A DNA stretch of 64,000 nt from Thereva unica (Eukaryota > Arthropoda > Insecta > Diptera > Therevidae): contig OX465281.1 of assembly GCA_949987705.1 (NCBI GenBank), forward strand, positions 103,935,248 through 103,999,247, read 5' to 3'. Under the pieces are notes generated by a model. The model saw only the letters and a list, made by a program, of their open reading frames with translations. It was not told the DNA's origin and did no database searches. Position numbers and translations under genes: made by a program. This document shows, piece by piece, positions 18,814 through 29,397 of this stretch. Positions within the stretch are counted from its first letter, which is position 1, and each line of letters begins with the position of its first letter.

Positions 18814-21605
18814 TTATTGACTTGTAAGGTAATTAGATACAAGCTTCCTGAACACATTCATAGACCTCGCACTCTGAATGGCGTGTGGCAAATTGTTCCA
18901 CATGCGAAGACAGTGAACAAAAAAGGACCTTTGCCCAACAAGGTGATGGACTCTGAGCGGGATAAAAAGTATTTTCCTAGTTGTACGACCGCGATGAAGA
19001 TACTCGAGGAGGTAGGACGGACGTTCAAAGCGCTGAAGTTTATAGATGAATAATACTGCCTTGAGGGAAAGGTATTGGTCGAACGTGCAACCCAGGATAG
19101 AAGAGCCGTAAGGGCTTATATGGTCAAATCTGCGGAGGTTATACACAAACCTGGTACAATCATTAAAGGCAACGTTAAGTTTGGCCCGGCATGATGCATC
19201 TGGGGACGGAAAGACTGAGCTAGCGTAAGTAAAGTGAGGCAGCACTAAGGATTTGATAAGCTTTGACCGCACACTTGCAGGCAGAATGGACGCGAACAGC
19301 CAGAGGCGGCGCAAATTACCGTATATTTTGGATAAAGTATGATCGGTTTGATCACAGCAGGTTAGTTGTGTATTCAGGTAAACACCTAGGTTCTTGACTC
19401 GTGGCTGGTAGGGTAAGGTTGTATGCATAAGAGTAATAGGCGGTAAATACGAGGTGTCTAGCTCACTCCTGTACATTGCGATGCATGTAGACTTGGCGGC
19501 ATTTAGATGTAACTGATTTGTTAATGACCATTGATATACTCGTTCGAGGTCAGCATTGATGTTGTAGACACAGTTTTCCACTAACCCAAGGGGACTATAT
19601 GAATAAAGCTGAACATCATCCGCATACATGTGGAGTTTGCAATCCTTGACAGAATTACAGATATCATTAATGTAGATGCTGAAAAGTAATGGCCCTAGAA
19701 TGGAGCCTTGCGGCACCCCACATGTAATTGGTGATGGATCAGAGATAGAATCTTGAAACCATACCATTTGGGAACGATTACTTAAGTAATTCCGAATTAA
19801 GGAGATCGCTGAGGGGGAGAAACCCATATAGTTTGATAATTTAGTTTCGAGAAGCTTATGGTTGACACTATCAAATGCCTTGCTGAAGTCGAGAAGCACC
19901 AGAAATGCAATTTTATCACCATCAAGAGCCATACGAAGGTCAGTAGTTACCTTTAGCAGCGCAGTTTCACAGCTACTGCTTTTCCGGAAGCCGGACTGTG
20001 TACTTGACAGCAAAGACCACATTTCACAGTGGGCTTGGATTTGCCATGACATTAATTTCTCAAGTACTTTGCCTAAGAAACATAGGGTACTGATGGGACG
20101 ATAATCAGAGGGGTTTTTCGGGGATTTGCATTTGGGTAAGGCAATTACTTTCGCTTTTTTCCATTGACTTGGAAAATATGATTTTGTGAGGCAGTTATTA
20201 AAAATGTGTGTAAGATAGGGGAAGATCACAGGAAAAATGCACTTAAGGAAGGTTGGCGGAAGATCATCAAGTCCAACAGAATCCGACTTTATGGAGTAAA
20301 AAGCTTTGTGAACTTCAGAGTAATCCACATTGCGAAAACTGAAGTGCCTAAGATTGCCATCAATTATTCTCGAGCAGGAATTGTCACTGGTATTGTTGAC
20401 AACCGTGGTAAAATAGTTGTTTAGTTCGTTTGCTGTGAGACTACTCTGGGCTGCACAGTCATCACCATGAATCCCAAGTTTCTTTACGTTAGCCCAAAAT
20501 TTCTTCGAGGGTAGGGATGGACTGAGTTTAGCTGAAAAGAACTTCAGTTTAGCTTTGCGTATAGTCGAAGTGACTACATTCCTGACAGCTGTGTAAGCTC
20601 TACGGTTGGCTTCAGTTTTATTTCTCTTATATCTTCTAAACAAGTATTCTCTCTCAGATATAAGACGTTTTATTTGAGGGGAGAGCAAGGTGAGGTAGAG
20701 GGAAGTGTGCGTTTAACTTTGATTGGGGCAAACGATTCGAGAAGGTGCTTGCACAGAAGGCTAAAGTGTGCTACTTGGTCGTCAACGTCATGAAACCAGA
20801 AAACATTGTCCCAAGAAAGTACGGAGCATTCATGTAACAGATCAGGAGTGTTAATGGCCTTATAATCACGGTAGGAAAGAGTTTTATTCTCACTGCTTTC
20901 AATTGCGAAGTTGAGGGAAAGATATAGGATGTCATGATCAAGATAACTTGGGGGGCTGATCTGATTGTGAAATAAGACATTCCCTCTATCCGACACGAAA
21001 AATATGTCCAGTAAGGATGGATTAGAGGTGTTACAGTACGTTGGAAGTTGATTGATTGGTTTCAGGTCAAAAGTTTTGAAAAAGGTTAGGAAATTATTGC
21101 GCAGAGAGCTGTATGATAAGATATTGACGTTAAAATCTCCTCCAACAATGATGCTATCATAATTGTGAGTTGCTTCGGAGAGCCACATTTCTAGTTCACT
21201 GGCTACAGGTAACGAGAATGTGCGAGGAGGACAGTAAACCACGGTCGCAAGGCATTTTCTAACACCACACACAATTTCAACGCTAAGGAATTCCAGAGCA
21301 TTGGATATAGATTCTTTTACCTTGAAACAGCGGAGACCTTTTTTAACATAAACAGCGACGCCGCCACCAGGACGATCCTTCCGATCGTTTCTAAATAAAC
21401 TGTACCCATCGATTGATACAGATATTGAAGGAACATGATCGCGAAGTGAAGCTTCGGACACTAACAAGACATGGATGTTGGACCCAAGAAAAATTTCGCG
21501 CAGTTCATCAATTTTATTACGTAGGCTTCTCGCATTGATGTGACAAAAATTTAATCCATGAGCCCTATTTTGAAATATGTTGAGCAAAGTTCTAATTTTG
21601 TTCAT
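18814..21605 (-). pseudogene. CR1-like LINE ORF2: endonuclease-reverse transcriptase, one frameshift
   Basis: The N-terminal part (21605-20670) is an AP-endonuclease: NFCHINARSL, VSEASLRD, GGGVAVYV, GGDFNVN, LDHDI. The frame then shifts by one base near 20680. The second part (20688-18814) is a reverse transcriptase with DYRPIST, SGFRKSSSCETAL, DFSKAFDSVNH, GVPQGSILGPLLF and the catalytic box YADDVQ, then the C-terminal RT-linked region ending near RMWNNLPH. Apart from the frameshift the protein looks complete. Sequence style places it in the CR1/Jockey superfamily; the exact clade is not certain. Confidence 0.9.
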
Positions 21606-21936
21606 GTCAAAAAGGTAAGGTTTTACTACCTAGGTCGCCAGTGCGAGGTGGCAGAAAGTGTAAAGGATGCGCGATGTTTGAAAAATGAAATTCTAAGACG
21701 AAGCAATAATAATCCATCATTACAAAAAAGAAAACTGAAAAAGTATAAAAAATGAAAACGAAAAGAAAAGACAAAAGAATGGAAAAAAGAAAAATATAAA
21801 AAAAAGAAAAAAAACCGTGACTACTAATCATTACAATAATTAAAAATAATTCTAAAGGAATTTTGAAAAATCAAGAGAAAAACAAAAGAGAAAAAAAAAC
21901 AAAAATAAAATAAAAATAAAAGTTTGCCGACGCACG

Positions 21937-22869
21937 CTAAAGTTCCCGGTGATGAGTTGACTGCTCCAAAATCTTTGATGCTTCTCCCGAGCTAGGTTTG
22001 GCAGAAACAGCTTCATTGAGATCAAGGACAGACTTGAATAATTGAGGACGTTGATTTTTGTCCAGTTGAACGAAAATCCGGCCTTGGCGAGAGAACACTG
22101 CGGTAACGAGGTTTCTCAATTGCAGCTTTCTTGCCGAACGAAAAATGTCTTCGTTCTTTGGCGACAGGCTTTCGCTCAAACGAACAACGCTGTCAGATGT
22201 GAATCCCAGGTTCAGTTTATTTAGTCTGAGAGTGCCATGCTGCCGGGCTTTTCTCAGGAACTCCTGCTGCTCGTTGGCCGACGGGAACTTCACAATCAGT
22301 AGCGAGCTAGGAGCCGCAGCACTACTAGACGAGGAGTTCTGGCGTTTTCGGTTCGGCCGGAACACATTCACGAAAGGTGACAGTACGTGCCCAATGGTGG
22401 AGGCGAGCGATTCCAAGATGTGCATCGGGTTCTCGTTCTCGCATGTCGGGACGCCACGGATGACCACGTCCTGGAGTCGTAGCTGCCGGCGCAGATCCTC
22501 CACTTCGTTAGAAACTACGGCGATATCATGCTGCATAGTTTCCATATCGTCCCTCAGCCCTGCGAGTTGACCATTGAAATTTTTACATACCTCGTCAATG
22601 CGTGCTATTAGGCGAGACTCGAGTGAGTTCCAACGGTCCTCGAAGGTGGCAAGTTTATCGTCCAGCATACGGTTGAGGCTTATTAAGAGCTTTTTTTCCA
22701 GAAGCTCAAATCTGTCTTCTGGGCCAGCGACTGACGTCGATCTAGGCGTTCTGCTGCAATTATCGGCATTCATGCTGCTGCTACCGGGGGTGTTGACCCC
22801 AGCAGGAGTAACGTTAACCATTTCGGCGCATTTTCTTGGTTTTGCCCTTGTTTGGATTGATTTCGACAT
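21937..22869 (-). CDS. CR1-like LINE ORF1 protein (coiled coil plus RNA-binding-like fold)
   Basis: 310 codons, intact. A basic, Ser/Thr-rich N-terminus is followed by a long helical heptad region (about residues 50-130, with RFELLEKKLLISLNR and MQHDIAVVSNEVEDLRRQL). Next is a domain with VVIRGVP and SSLLIVKFPS typical of L1-type ORF1 nucleic-acid-binding proteins. It probably packages the LINE RNA. It stands upstream of ORF2 with an A-rich (plus-strand) spacer of about 330 bp between them. Confidence 0.8.
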   Translation of the reverse strand: MSKSIQTRAKPRKCAEMVNVTPAGVNTPGSSSMNADNCSRTPRSTSVAGPEDRFELLEKKLLISLNRMLDDKLATFEDRWNSLESRLIARIDEVCKNFNGQLAGLRDDMETMQHDIAVVSNEVEDLRRQLRLQDVVIRGVPTCENENPMHILESLASTIGHVLSPFVNVFRPNRKRQNSSSSSAAAPSSLLIVKFPSANEQQEFLRKARQHGTLRLNKLNLGFTSDSVVRLSESLSPKNEDIFRSARKLQLRNLVTAVFSRQGRIFVQLDKNQRPQLFKSVLDLNEAVSAKPSSGEASKILEQSTHHREL

Positions 22870-24023
22870 TTTACAGCGAAAAAACGGAAAAAGAAAGGCT
22901 TAGAACACAATTGCACTCCGGATTTAAAAAACAGTGATAATATATACTTGGTGGAATTATGATTTTGAAAAAATAAGCGGAATAAAATAAAATAACCGGG
23001 AGCAAAGCGGAAGCACGTCTACTCAGTCGACATTCTAGTACTAGGTTATGCATCTCCTCATTCGCCTCAAGATTGGGATTTCTTGTGCTGACACGAATTC
23101 GATGTAAAATGTCTTCTGACATGTTATCTTTGTATTTGTTCCACAGGTCACTTGGTTTCGATGGGAAGCATGTCGAAATGATGATTGCAAATAATGTGCG
23201 TATCTGACTTGGAGATGCAGAAATAATTGCTTCAGCGATTGTCGTGTCCTAATGAGTATCGTTTTCAAGCAAGTTGAGCTCTTTACATGCTGCACGAAAT
23301 GTGGGGCACATTATACCATTAACAGTTCGTAGTGATTCAAAGGATGTTGGCCCTCGAACATGTACCAGCAACAACCGCAAATAGAAACATTCATCATTTT
23401 TCGGATGAACTGCGTAAATACGACCAAGAGCATCAGTAGAACGCATATCTGGATGACCAGGAACTGCATCACCTTGCTTCCGACGTTGAAATTTCTTCGA
23501 TGTAGCGTTCCAAGTGTAATAACGTGGCATCTCCGAGTAAATCAACGTTCGTGCGAAGGGATCGCTTTGACAAATCGACGCTGTGAAATATACTCTCTAA
23601 CCGTTCTCTAGATGCACCCCCTCGCACAAAACCACACAAAACAAACAAATATAAGAGTAGCTGAACTTTCGTGACATTGACAATAGTTTAGATCATAGAC
23701 TACTACTTTGGATACTGCACTTTTTAACCTTTGTAATTATATATCTTAGAAAATCATAGACAACATAAAAAGACATTTACGCTTTCGATAACTTAAAGAA
23801 TAAATCTTAGAAATTGTTTTCGAAAATAGAAACTTTAATTTACGCAAAATAAAGTTATGAACGCACGCGTAATTATGTATTCGTCAAGTTTTCATTGTTT
23901 TTAAAATGTATTCTGCTATTCAGGGCGGAGACAAATCCAACGAAACAAAAACCATGAAAATTGATCCAGCAGATCTCGAGTTATAAGTGTTGTAACAAAC
24001 CCGTCTTTGTTTTATATATATAG

Positions 24024-25051
24024 ATGAGTCCGAAAAAGTCTGAAACCACTATAGAAGAAAGAAAGCTGATAATTAAACTTGTTTGTCAAGGCAATACATA
24101 CAGGAGTGTAGGTGAAATGATCGGCAGATCATTTTCTACAGTTAGAGACATTGTGAATAAATTTAGATATGAAGGAACCCTGGAAAACAAAGACGGTAGG
24201 GGTCGAAACCATTGTTGAATTTAAGAAATAAGCAATACATTGTGCAAAAAATTAAACAAGATCCGAAAAAACCTGTCAAATTAATGACAGCTGAAGTGGC
24301 AGCTGTTATAAAAAGACCATTATCAACAGAAACCGTTAGGCGCGTATTACGGAATGAGTCCTTTAATGGAAGAATAGCCCGTAAAAAACCATTCATCTCA
24401 AAAGTTAATCGGATGAAAAGAGTAGCCTTTGCTAAAAATTATATAAACAAAGATATGGCGTTCTGGCGTTCGGTTATTTTTTCGGACGAAAGTAAATTTA
24501 ATATATTCGGAAATGATGGTAAACAGATTGTTTGGAGAAGACCGAATACTGCCCTTCATAAGGACAATTTAACACCGACAGTGAAACACGGTGGTGGCAA
24601 TTGTATGGTATGGGGGTGCATGGCGGCAAGTGGAGTCGGAAATCTTGTATTTATAGATACTACCATGGACCAGTACAAGTACCTGAACATTTTAAAAGAA
24701 AATTTGGCATCTAGCGTTGCGAAATTGGGTCTACCTCCATCATATAGCTTCCAGCAAGACAACGACCCCAAGCATACCTCCTATGTGGTGAGATCGTGGT
24801 TGTTGTACAAAGTGCGAAATCAGCTGAAAACTCCTCCCCAGAGCCCTGATCTCAATCCGATCGAGCATTTGTGGTCCGAACTTGAAAGAAGGATAAGAAA
24901 TCATCCCATTTCTAGCAAGCAAATACTTAAACATAAGTTAATGGAAGAGTGGAACAAAATTAGACCGGACTTTACAACTAAATTAATGGAAAGTATGCCT
25001 CAACGCTTAAAAGCTGTTATAAAATCAAAAGAGTATCCTACTAGCTATTAA
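24024..25051 (+). pseudogene. Tc1 B transposase (DD34E), one frameshift
   Basis: The helix-turn-helix N-terminus (YRSVGEMIGRSFSTVRDIV) runs to GRGRNHC, then stops. The frame resumes near 24205 and is open to 25051: Asp in FSDES (~24485), Asp in FQQDNDPKH (~24757) and Glu in SPDLNPIEHLW (~24863), ending PTSY. Thus one small indel near 24200 separates it from an intact gene. The start codon is unusual: the Helitron inserted between its A and TG, and the Helitron's own last base recreates ATG at 24024. Confidence 0.9.
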
Positions 25052-25401
25052 ATTCGTCAAAATTAGATCCTAAGAAACCTTTTGTTGAAAATAATTTTCT
25101 TGTGCGGATATTTTTGTGCCTCATCAAATAACCTTTTTACTGTGAATTAATTTATTTTTGTTATAAAAAGTGGATTATATTTTTTGTTTTTATTATAAAT
25201 TTTGTACTCAATAAATGTTATTGATGTTCAAGAAAAAAAAAACGAAAAAATAGTCAAGTATTTCCATTAGAAATTCTTCATTCAAAGAAAATCTAGCTAT
25301 TGTGCGGATAATTTTGTGAGCATGTGTATATATTATTATTCCTTTATTGAAGTTTTTTCTTTGTCCTGTTCCATTTTAACTTTGAGCCACTGTACTTAAT
25401 G

Positions 25402-25488
25402 CTCCTTTAATCCCTCATGCGACATAGGGCGGGAACAATTACCCTCCAGCGGACTCTGTTTTGCGCGCCAGATCTCAGCTCTGACCAG
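25402..25488 (-). mobile_element. RTE LINE 3' fragment
   Basis: 87 bp matching the 3' end of the RTE copies (from tcctttaatccctcatg to ctgaccag) with several substitutions. It is a heavily 5'-truncated copy, immediately right of Tc1 A. Confidence 0.85.
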
Positions 25489-25491
25489 TAG

Positions 25492-25537
25492 CAGCGAGCA
25501 ATAATTATTATAATATTATAATTATTATTGCTCGCTG
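25492..25537. repeat. 46-bp palindrome flanked by 7-bp direct repeats
   Basis: A nearly perfect inverted repeat starting cagcgagcaataat and ending attattgctcgctg, bounded on both sides by ccagtag (25485-25491, 25538-25544). It looks like a minimal transposon end-to-end fusion, but that is an inference. Confidence 0.6.
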
Positions 25538-25544
25538 CCAGTAG

Positions 25545-25930
25545 TTTCTTGTTACTTTATACTGCCAGCAGAATGATCGTTTTACGTCATATCGTTCAAT
25601 TCCGCCTTGTTTGGCGAATACATAAATTGAATTCTTAAAGGAGCCGCTGTTAAAACCCAATTTCAACTTCTTAATTGGTAGGTGGTGAAATAAATGAGAG
25701 TAGATTGATAGATTTCTATACAACTAGAGAGTAACAAGTATAGAGCATTTGGATGTTTGGTTAATATAATAAGCAAGAAAAATTAAGACTTGAACAGTTT
25801 TAATTGTCTTTATTTCCTTTAACTTTATTTAATTTACTGCCATTTTAAGATCCAGTGTATAATTATCTTTATAAAAACATAAATTCTGGTCGTACTGAGT
25901 ATTAAATGTAAAAAAAAATGTATATCTTAC
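25545..25930 (-). other. start of GRK2 intron 1, no other feature
   Basis: Downstream (minus sense) of the GRK2 exon 1 splice donor. AT-rich; I see no second exon or repeat. Confidence 0.5.
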
Positions 25931-26043
25931 CTTGGATCTGGAAGGATGATTTTTTTGCTTGCACGAGCAGCTGGAGTGCATTTTGACTTTTCCATAGCCA
26001 TTAAATAGCTAACGTCCGCAAGCACAGCTTCTAGATCCGCCAT
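25931..26043 (-). CDS. Gprk1: GRK2-type G-protein-coupled receptor kinase, first coding exon
   Basis: ATG at 26043-26041, 37 codons plus two bases, then the splice donor AG|GTAAGA at 25930-25926. The peptide begins [20 protein letters not shown] and continues with [15 protein letters not shown]. This is the highly conserved N-terminal helix and start of the RGS-homology domain of GRK2/3 (Drosophila Gprk1, vertebrate beta-adrenergic receptor kinase). The kinase phosphorylates active receptors at the membrane. Only this exon is in the window. Exon 2 must lie beyond coordinate 1, so intron 1 is at least 25.9 kb here. It is the only confident host gene. Confidence 0.92.
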
Positions 26044-27190
26044 ATTATATAAAACAAAGCAGTAGGTAAAATCTCGTTTAGCCAGAATATCTTGGACGAC
26101 AGTTAATTAGCAGTTTACTTAATAAACGTTCTATGAAATAAAACACAACCGTTTCGGCCACTGAACATTTACATATATATGAATTATTCCTAATTTGTGC
26201 ACTTATAAATATATAATTTCATTGAAGACCGCTGTTAAATTCGTTTATATAAATACCCCTTTAAGCCTACTTCTGATTAATGTAATATATAATGCGAAAA
26301 TATTAAGAAACAATACTCCCCATTTAGGCACCTCGAGAAATTATTATTTTGGAACGTCAACCAGCAGAGAGATCCTCCGCTAAAACGAAAAATAAGAGGC
26401 GTGTAAACAAATTAAACGAATTTGTGTTGAAGCAATGTTACAGCTAGCAGTAGGTATTAAATTATTTTAGTTAAATCAATCTGTGACGGCTTGTACATAT
26501 TTGCAGCACAGTATTAATTTTGCAGCATTTAGAATATGCAAAAAATTGATTGTAGCAAAACACAAACTACTAAACACAGCTGTCATAACAACACCAAGCA
26601 CCATCTAGTTGTAAAAATATAATCCATTTTCATGAAGCATTTTTCATATATGCAAACAAAAACCCCAGGATTTTCAGTACTAGATGTCAGTAATTCTTCT
26701 CTTGGGTAATTGTGTTTTCTTGAGCTGGGAGTGATTTTCGTTAATTAAATAGTAAGCTTTTTCCTCAAGTTAACTCGATATCAGCGTTTCATTTTCTTGA
26801 AGTAATATTTATCTCCGCCTGTCAGACAGCGATTGCTTATAGCGATTTCTCGGTTACTCAATACCAATGATAAAATCTTATATTCTAGTAATAGCATGTA
26901 TATACACACCGACTTGATTATGGCTTTATGTGGTTTCAGACTATTTTAGAACTAACAACTGTACACACTAACTCGATTGGTTAGTTCTATCATTTGTATT
27001 ATTAGGTATGGATGTCAATTATATGTTATTATAAAATAATTTAGCTCTGTTTTGTAATTATAAATGACTATTACTCAAGGAAAAGTAATAATTAAAGGAA
27101 AAAAGGAAGCAACATGTTTGGAGAGCTATTTGGTTGAATAATATGTTGTGTATTTCTTAGCCATATTGTGTAATTATGTTAGAATTGCTT
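26044..27190. other. Gprk1: GRK2 upstream flank / 5' UTR region
   Basis: Upstream of the GRK2 start in gene orientation. It should hold the 5' UTR and perhaps a promoter, or another intron, but I see no clear TATA/initiator pair, exon or transposon. AT-rich single-copy-looking DNA. Confidence 0.4.
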
Positions 27191-27372
27191 TCCCACAGTA
27201 AATAAAGCCATGTGATGCTAATTCACTCGCCATTTCTTTATATGTTAATATGCGAATTTGGTTTAGTTCGTCGTAGTTGTTGCCTTTCCCAAGATCAATT
27301 AGCAGTTGTTCTGCCGTTGTGGATCAAACAGATATTTTTTTCTTGGGCGGTCCTGGACAACTCATTTAATAT
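27190..27372 (-). pseudogene. short coding-like remnant, unrecognised
   Basis: On minus from ATG near 27372: SCPGPPKKKISV, an in-frame stop, then a well-formed stretch containing AEQLLIDLGKGNNYDELNQI and YKEMASELASHGF, ending near 27190. The composition looks like true protein rather than chance, but I do not recognise the family. It could be a transposase remnant or an upstream exon of another gene. Confidence 0.35.
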
Positions 27373-27493
27373 CTGCGATTAATTTAAAAATATCATGTCA
27401 ACCTGACTGTTGGCAATAAATTTTGGTAGATTGTTGTAAACTTTCATTGATAGATGGCTCTCATGCTAGTTATTATTGTGGTTAAACGAGTTA

Positions 27494-28426
27494 AGCCCAA
27501 AACAGAATGAATGCAGAAACTTCGACTTTGACTTCACCGTTGCAGTAAAGTCGCCTTTGCCGCACATTCATTTCAATAACTTCAAAGTCGACAATTTGAC
27601 AGATAGTATTTACAATTGCCAATCACCATTTAATAACATGCTAGAAATTATTAATTTTGAACAAATGGACCAATTTTTTTTACTGTGTGTGGACTTTACG
27701 GATATTACCTGCGAAAATTATAGTTTTCATACAATAAACTTAGTCAATTTAAATTTTCTAATTTGGCGACAATGACAAATTTGAAATGTTGTATTGGTAG
27801 TTCTGAAACTTTTGCAGCAGATTTAAAAATTCTCAAAGTCGAAGTCGGCGCAAAGTTTACTGCAACGCTTACTACATTTACTACGTTTATAAGCGGAGTT
27901 TTCCTCCGGATGGAAGTTTCGATCCCGAGTGAAACACCGCTTATAAACCGGGAGTGAAAATCCAGAACTTGGATTTTCGCTCCCGAAGAAAAAGCTGGTG
28001 TGAAACTTCGATCCCGGTTTATGTTGTGCTTATAAACGCTGACTGGGAGTGAGAATTTTTTCGAGGGGGGAAAACTTTGTAAAGAAGAAGCTGGGTGTTT
28101 TATTTTGCTGCAATAGTTTTTTTTCTTTGTTTATTGATATTTTTAAATACATTAAATTAAACATTGGTTTTATATTTGTCTTTGCTATGATTTTGAATTT
28201 GAGCTTGGAGATGTCATCTCAGACCAGAAAATATTTTGGATTTACACTCCAATTGCTTATAAACGCATCGGGAGTTTTACTTTGGATTGAAGATGCGGGA
28301 GTGAAACTCCGCTTATAAACGTAGTAATTGATTATGTTAACTGAACGTGACTCCTTTGGGAACTGTATGAAACTGTCAAAATGCAAAGTTGAAGCCGAAG
28401 TTTCTGCATTCATTCTGTTTTGGGCT
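27494..28426. mobile_element. PIF/Harbinger-type MITE
   Basis: 933 bp with inverted ends agcccaaaacagaatgaatg (27494) and its complement (to 28426), about 37 bp long, flanked by TTA (27491-27493, 28427-28429). No transposase inside. A smaller inverted-repeat element is nested at 27879-28326. Confidence 0.88.
27879..28326. mobile_element. fold-back MITE nested in the 27494 element
   Basis: 448 bp with inverted ends tactacgtttataagcggag, 23-24 bp perfect, flanked by ATT (27876-27878, 28327-28329). Inside are repeated short motifs (cttataaacg, gggagtgaaa) in both orientations. Confidence 0.75.
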
Positions 28427-28429
28427 TTA

Positions 28430-28900
28430 ATCATTGAATTTTTGCTTGGTTTGAATTTGTACCGAAAACCACGCACAAACCATCTAAATTATTATGGTTA
28501 ACGCTTGAAACCATCTCCATATTGGTAACCAAGTCGGTGTGTACATGATGCATCAGTGTTGTGTATTTGGAAGCAATAATATTAAGGCCGTTTGCCAAAA
28601 TACCATATCGAATTTTTCTCATTTCCAAGAGCACTTCGATTTTCCAAAATGTGCCAATATACCAATTCACACATTTCAATGACAGCATTTTTTATTCAAA
28701 ATTAGATGAAAAAAGATTTGTGCAAGATTTTATATATTTTTAAATGTTATTATGTTATTACTTAGTGAAAGGCATTGTTTATTCTTTGTTTTTTTTTATA
28801 TATAAATAAATGATTGATTTTTGTCCTTGATATCATTATTTTTTTAGTTTCTTCCTGGGAAACTGAAAAAAAATTTACGGAAATGACTGATTGCGATTGT
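28430..28900. other. interval without recognisable gene
   Basis: AT-rich. A short plus frame near 28548 starts MHQCCVFGSNN and recalls a THAP N-terminus, but it lacks the rest of the domain. Nothing else is supported. Confidence 0.4.
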
Positions 28901-29397
28901 TTATAGTGGAAGTACATAGGGACGCGACGCGACGTGACGTGAACGAGACGCTGAGAGACGCGACGCCGAAGCTTTTCAACCAAACACATTGAAGCCGGAT
29001 TTTCTTGGTGTTAAAATTTTTTAACGGTCAAAGTAGGCTTAATACATTAGCTGTGTTTTTTTTTTTCAAAACTATCCCAATCACGGTGACCACTTTTACA
29101 TGTAAATACGTGATCCAAGTGGTTTATCCAATCAGCTTAAGCAATCATGCAGATTGCGATAGATTCGGGATAGAGTACTAAAGCTATTAATTAACAGATG
29201 GCGCTGTTGTAGGTTTTTGTGTTCTTTAGATTGTAGCTCTGACTGAAAACTATTACATTCAAGTTTTTTCATGAAATGTAACAACTTTATTTGTCACATT
29301 TGATTTTCGGTATTCCGTGTTATAAGTTTGATTTATTCGGTGTTATAATTTTGAATTATTCGATGTTAAGTTTATTATTGGGTTTATTAAAGAAGCA

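Larger units (their letters stand above)
18564..23043 (-). mobile_element. CR1/Jockey-superfamily LINE, near full length
   Basis: 4,480 bp on minus, with a 3' tail of ATT/AAT repeats at 18561-18583 and a 6-bp duplication ggttat (18558-18563 and 23044-23049). It carries an RNA-binding ORF1 and a two-domain ORF2 with one frameshift. Its insertion splits the Helitron helicase between MHN and the following Gln codon. Confidence 0.88.
17590..23560 (-). pseudogene. Helitron helicase, fragmented and interrupted
   Basis: Read on minus from about 23545: a region typical of Helitron proteins (YYTWNA, QRRKQGD, STDALGRIYAVHP, CFYLRLLLVHVRGP), a frameshift near 23255, then IRTLFAIII...SEDILHRIR. The CR1 LINE interrupts at 23043/18564, and removing it with one copy of ggttat restores the frame exactly. 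The reading continues through LLIEDMCYLM to DTLINA near 18340. There it skips the part expected to hold the Walker motifs, an internal deletion, and resumes with late Pif1-type helicase motifs (AFAMTINKSQGQS, YVACSRV), with one more frameshift near 17990-18030. The N-terminal Rep domain is absent. It is not functional. Confidence 0.85.
17355..24024 (-). mobile_element. Helitron, defective, inserted in Tc1 B
   Basis: On the minus strand it begins TCTATATATATAAAACAAAG (at 24024) and ends in a GC-rich hairpin (ggcg...cgcc) followed by CTAG at 17355-17358. It lies between host A (17354) and T (24025) with no target duplication, the Helitron rule. Helicase fragments of the Rep/Hel protein lie inside. 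A CR1-like LINE occupies 18564-23043. Confidence 0.88.
16328..25326 (+). mobile_element. Tc1-type transposon B, inserted in Tc1 A
   Basis: Ends cacatgctcacaaaattatt (16328) and complement ...aattttgtgagcatgtg (25326), each flanked by TA (16326-16327, 25327-25328). Inner repeat copies lie at about 16533 (gtcacaaaaatatccgcac) and about 25098 (gtgcggatatttttgtgcc), again IR/DR. Without the Harbinger and Helitron inserts it is about 1.67 kb. Its transposase is nearly complete. Confidence 0.9.
13694..25392 (+). mobile_element. Tc1-type transposon A (outermost of a nest)
   Basis: Ends cagtggctcaaagttaaaat (13694) and its complement ending ...tttgagccactg at 25392, each flanked by TA (13692-13693, 25393-25394). 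A second, inner repeat copy lies near each end (about 13874 gcctcaaagtcaaaatgg, about 16190 ttaactttgaggc), an IR/DR layout. Removing the insert at 14956-16053 and Tc1 B with its TA leaves about 1.6 kb, the normal Tc1 size. The transposase is broken. Confidence 0.9.

Noticed and set aside
28548..28680. Possible THAP domain start (MHQCCVFGSNN)
   Set aside because: The later Cys/His pair and the AVPTIF-type end of THAP are absent; the Cys spacing alone is not enough.
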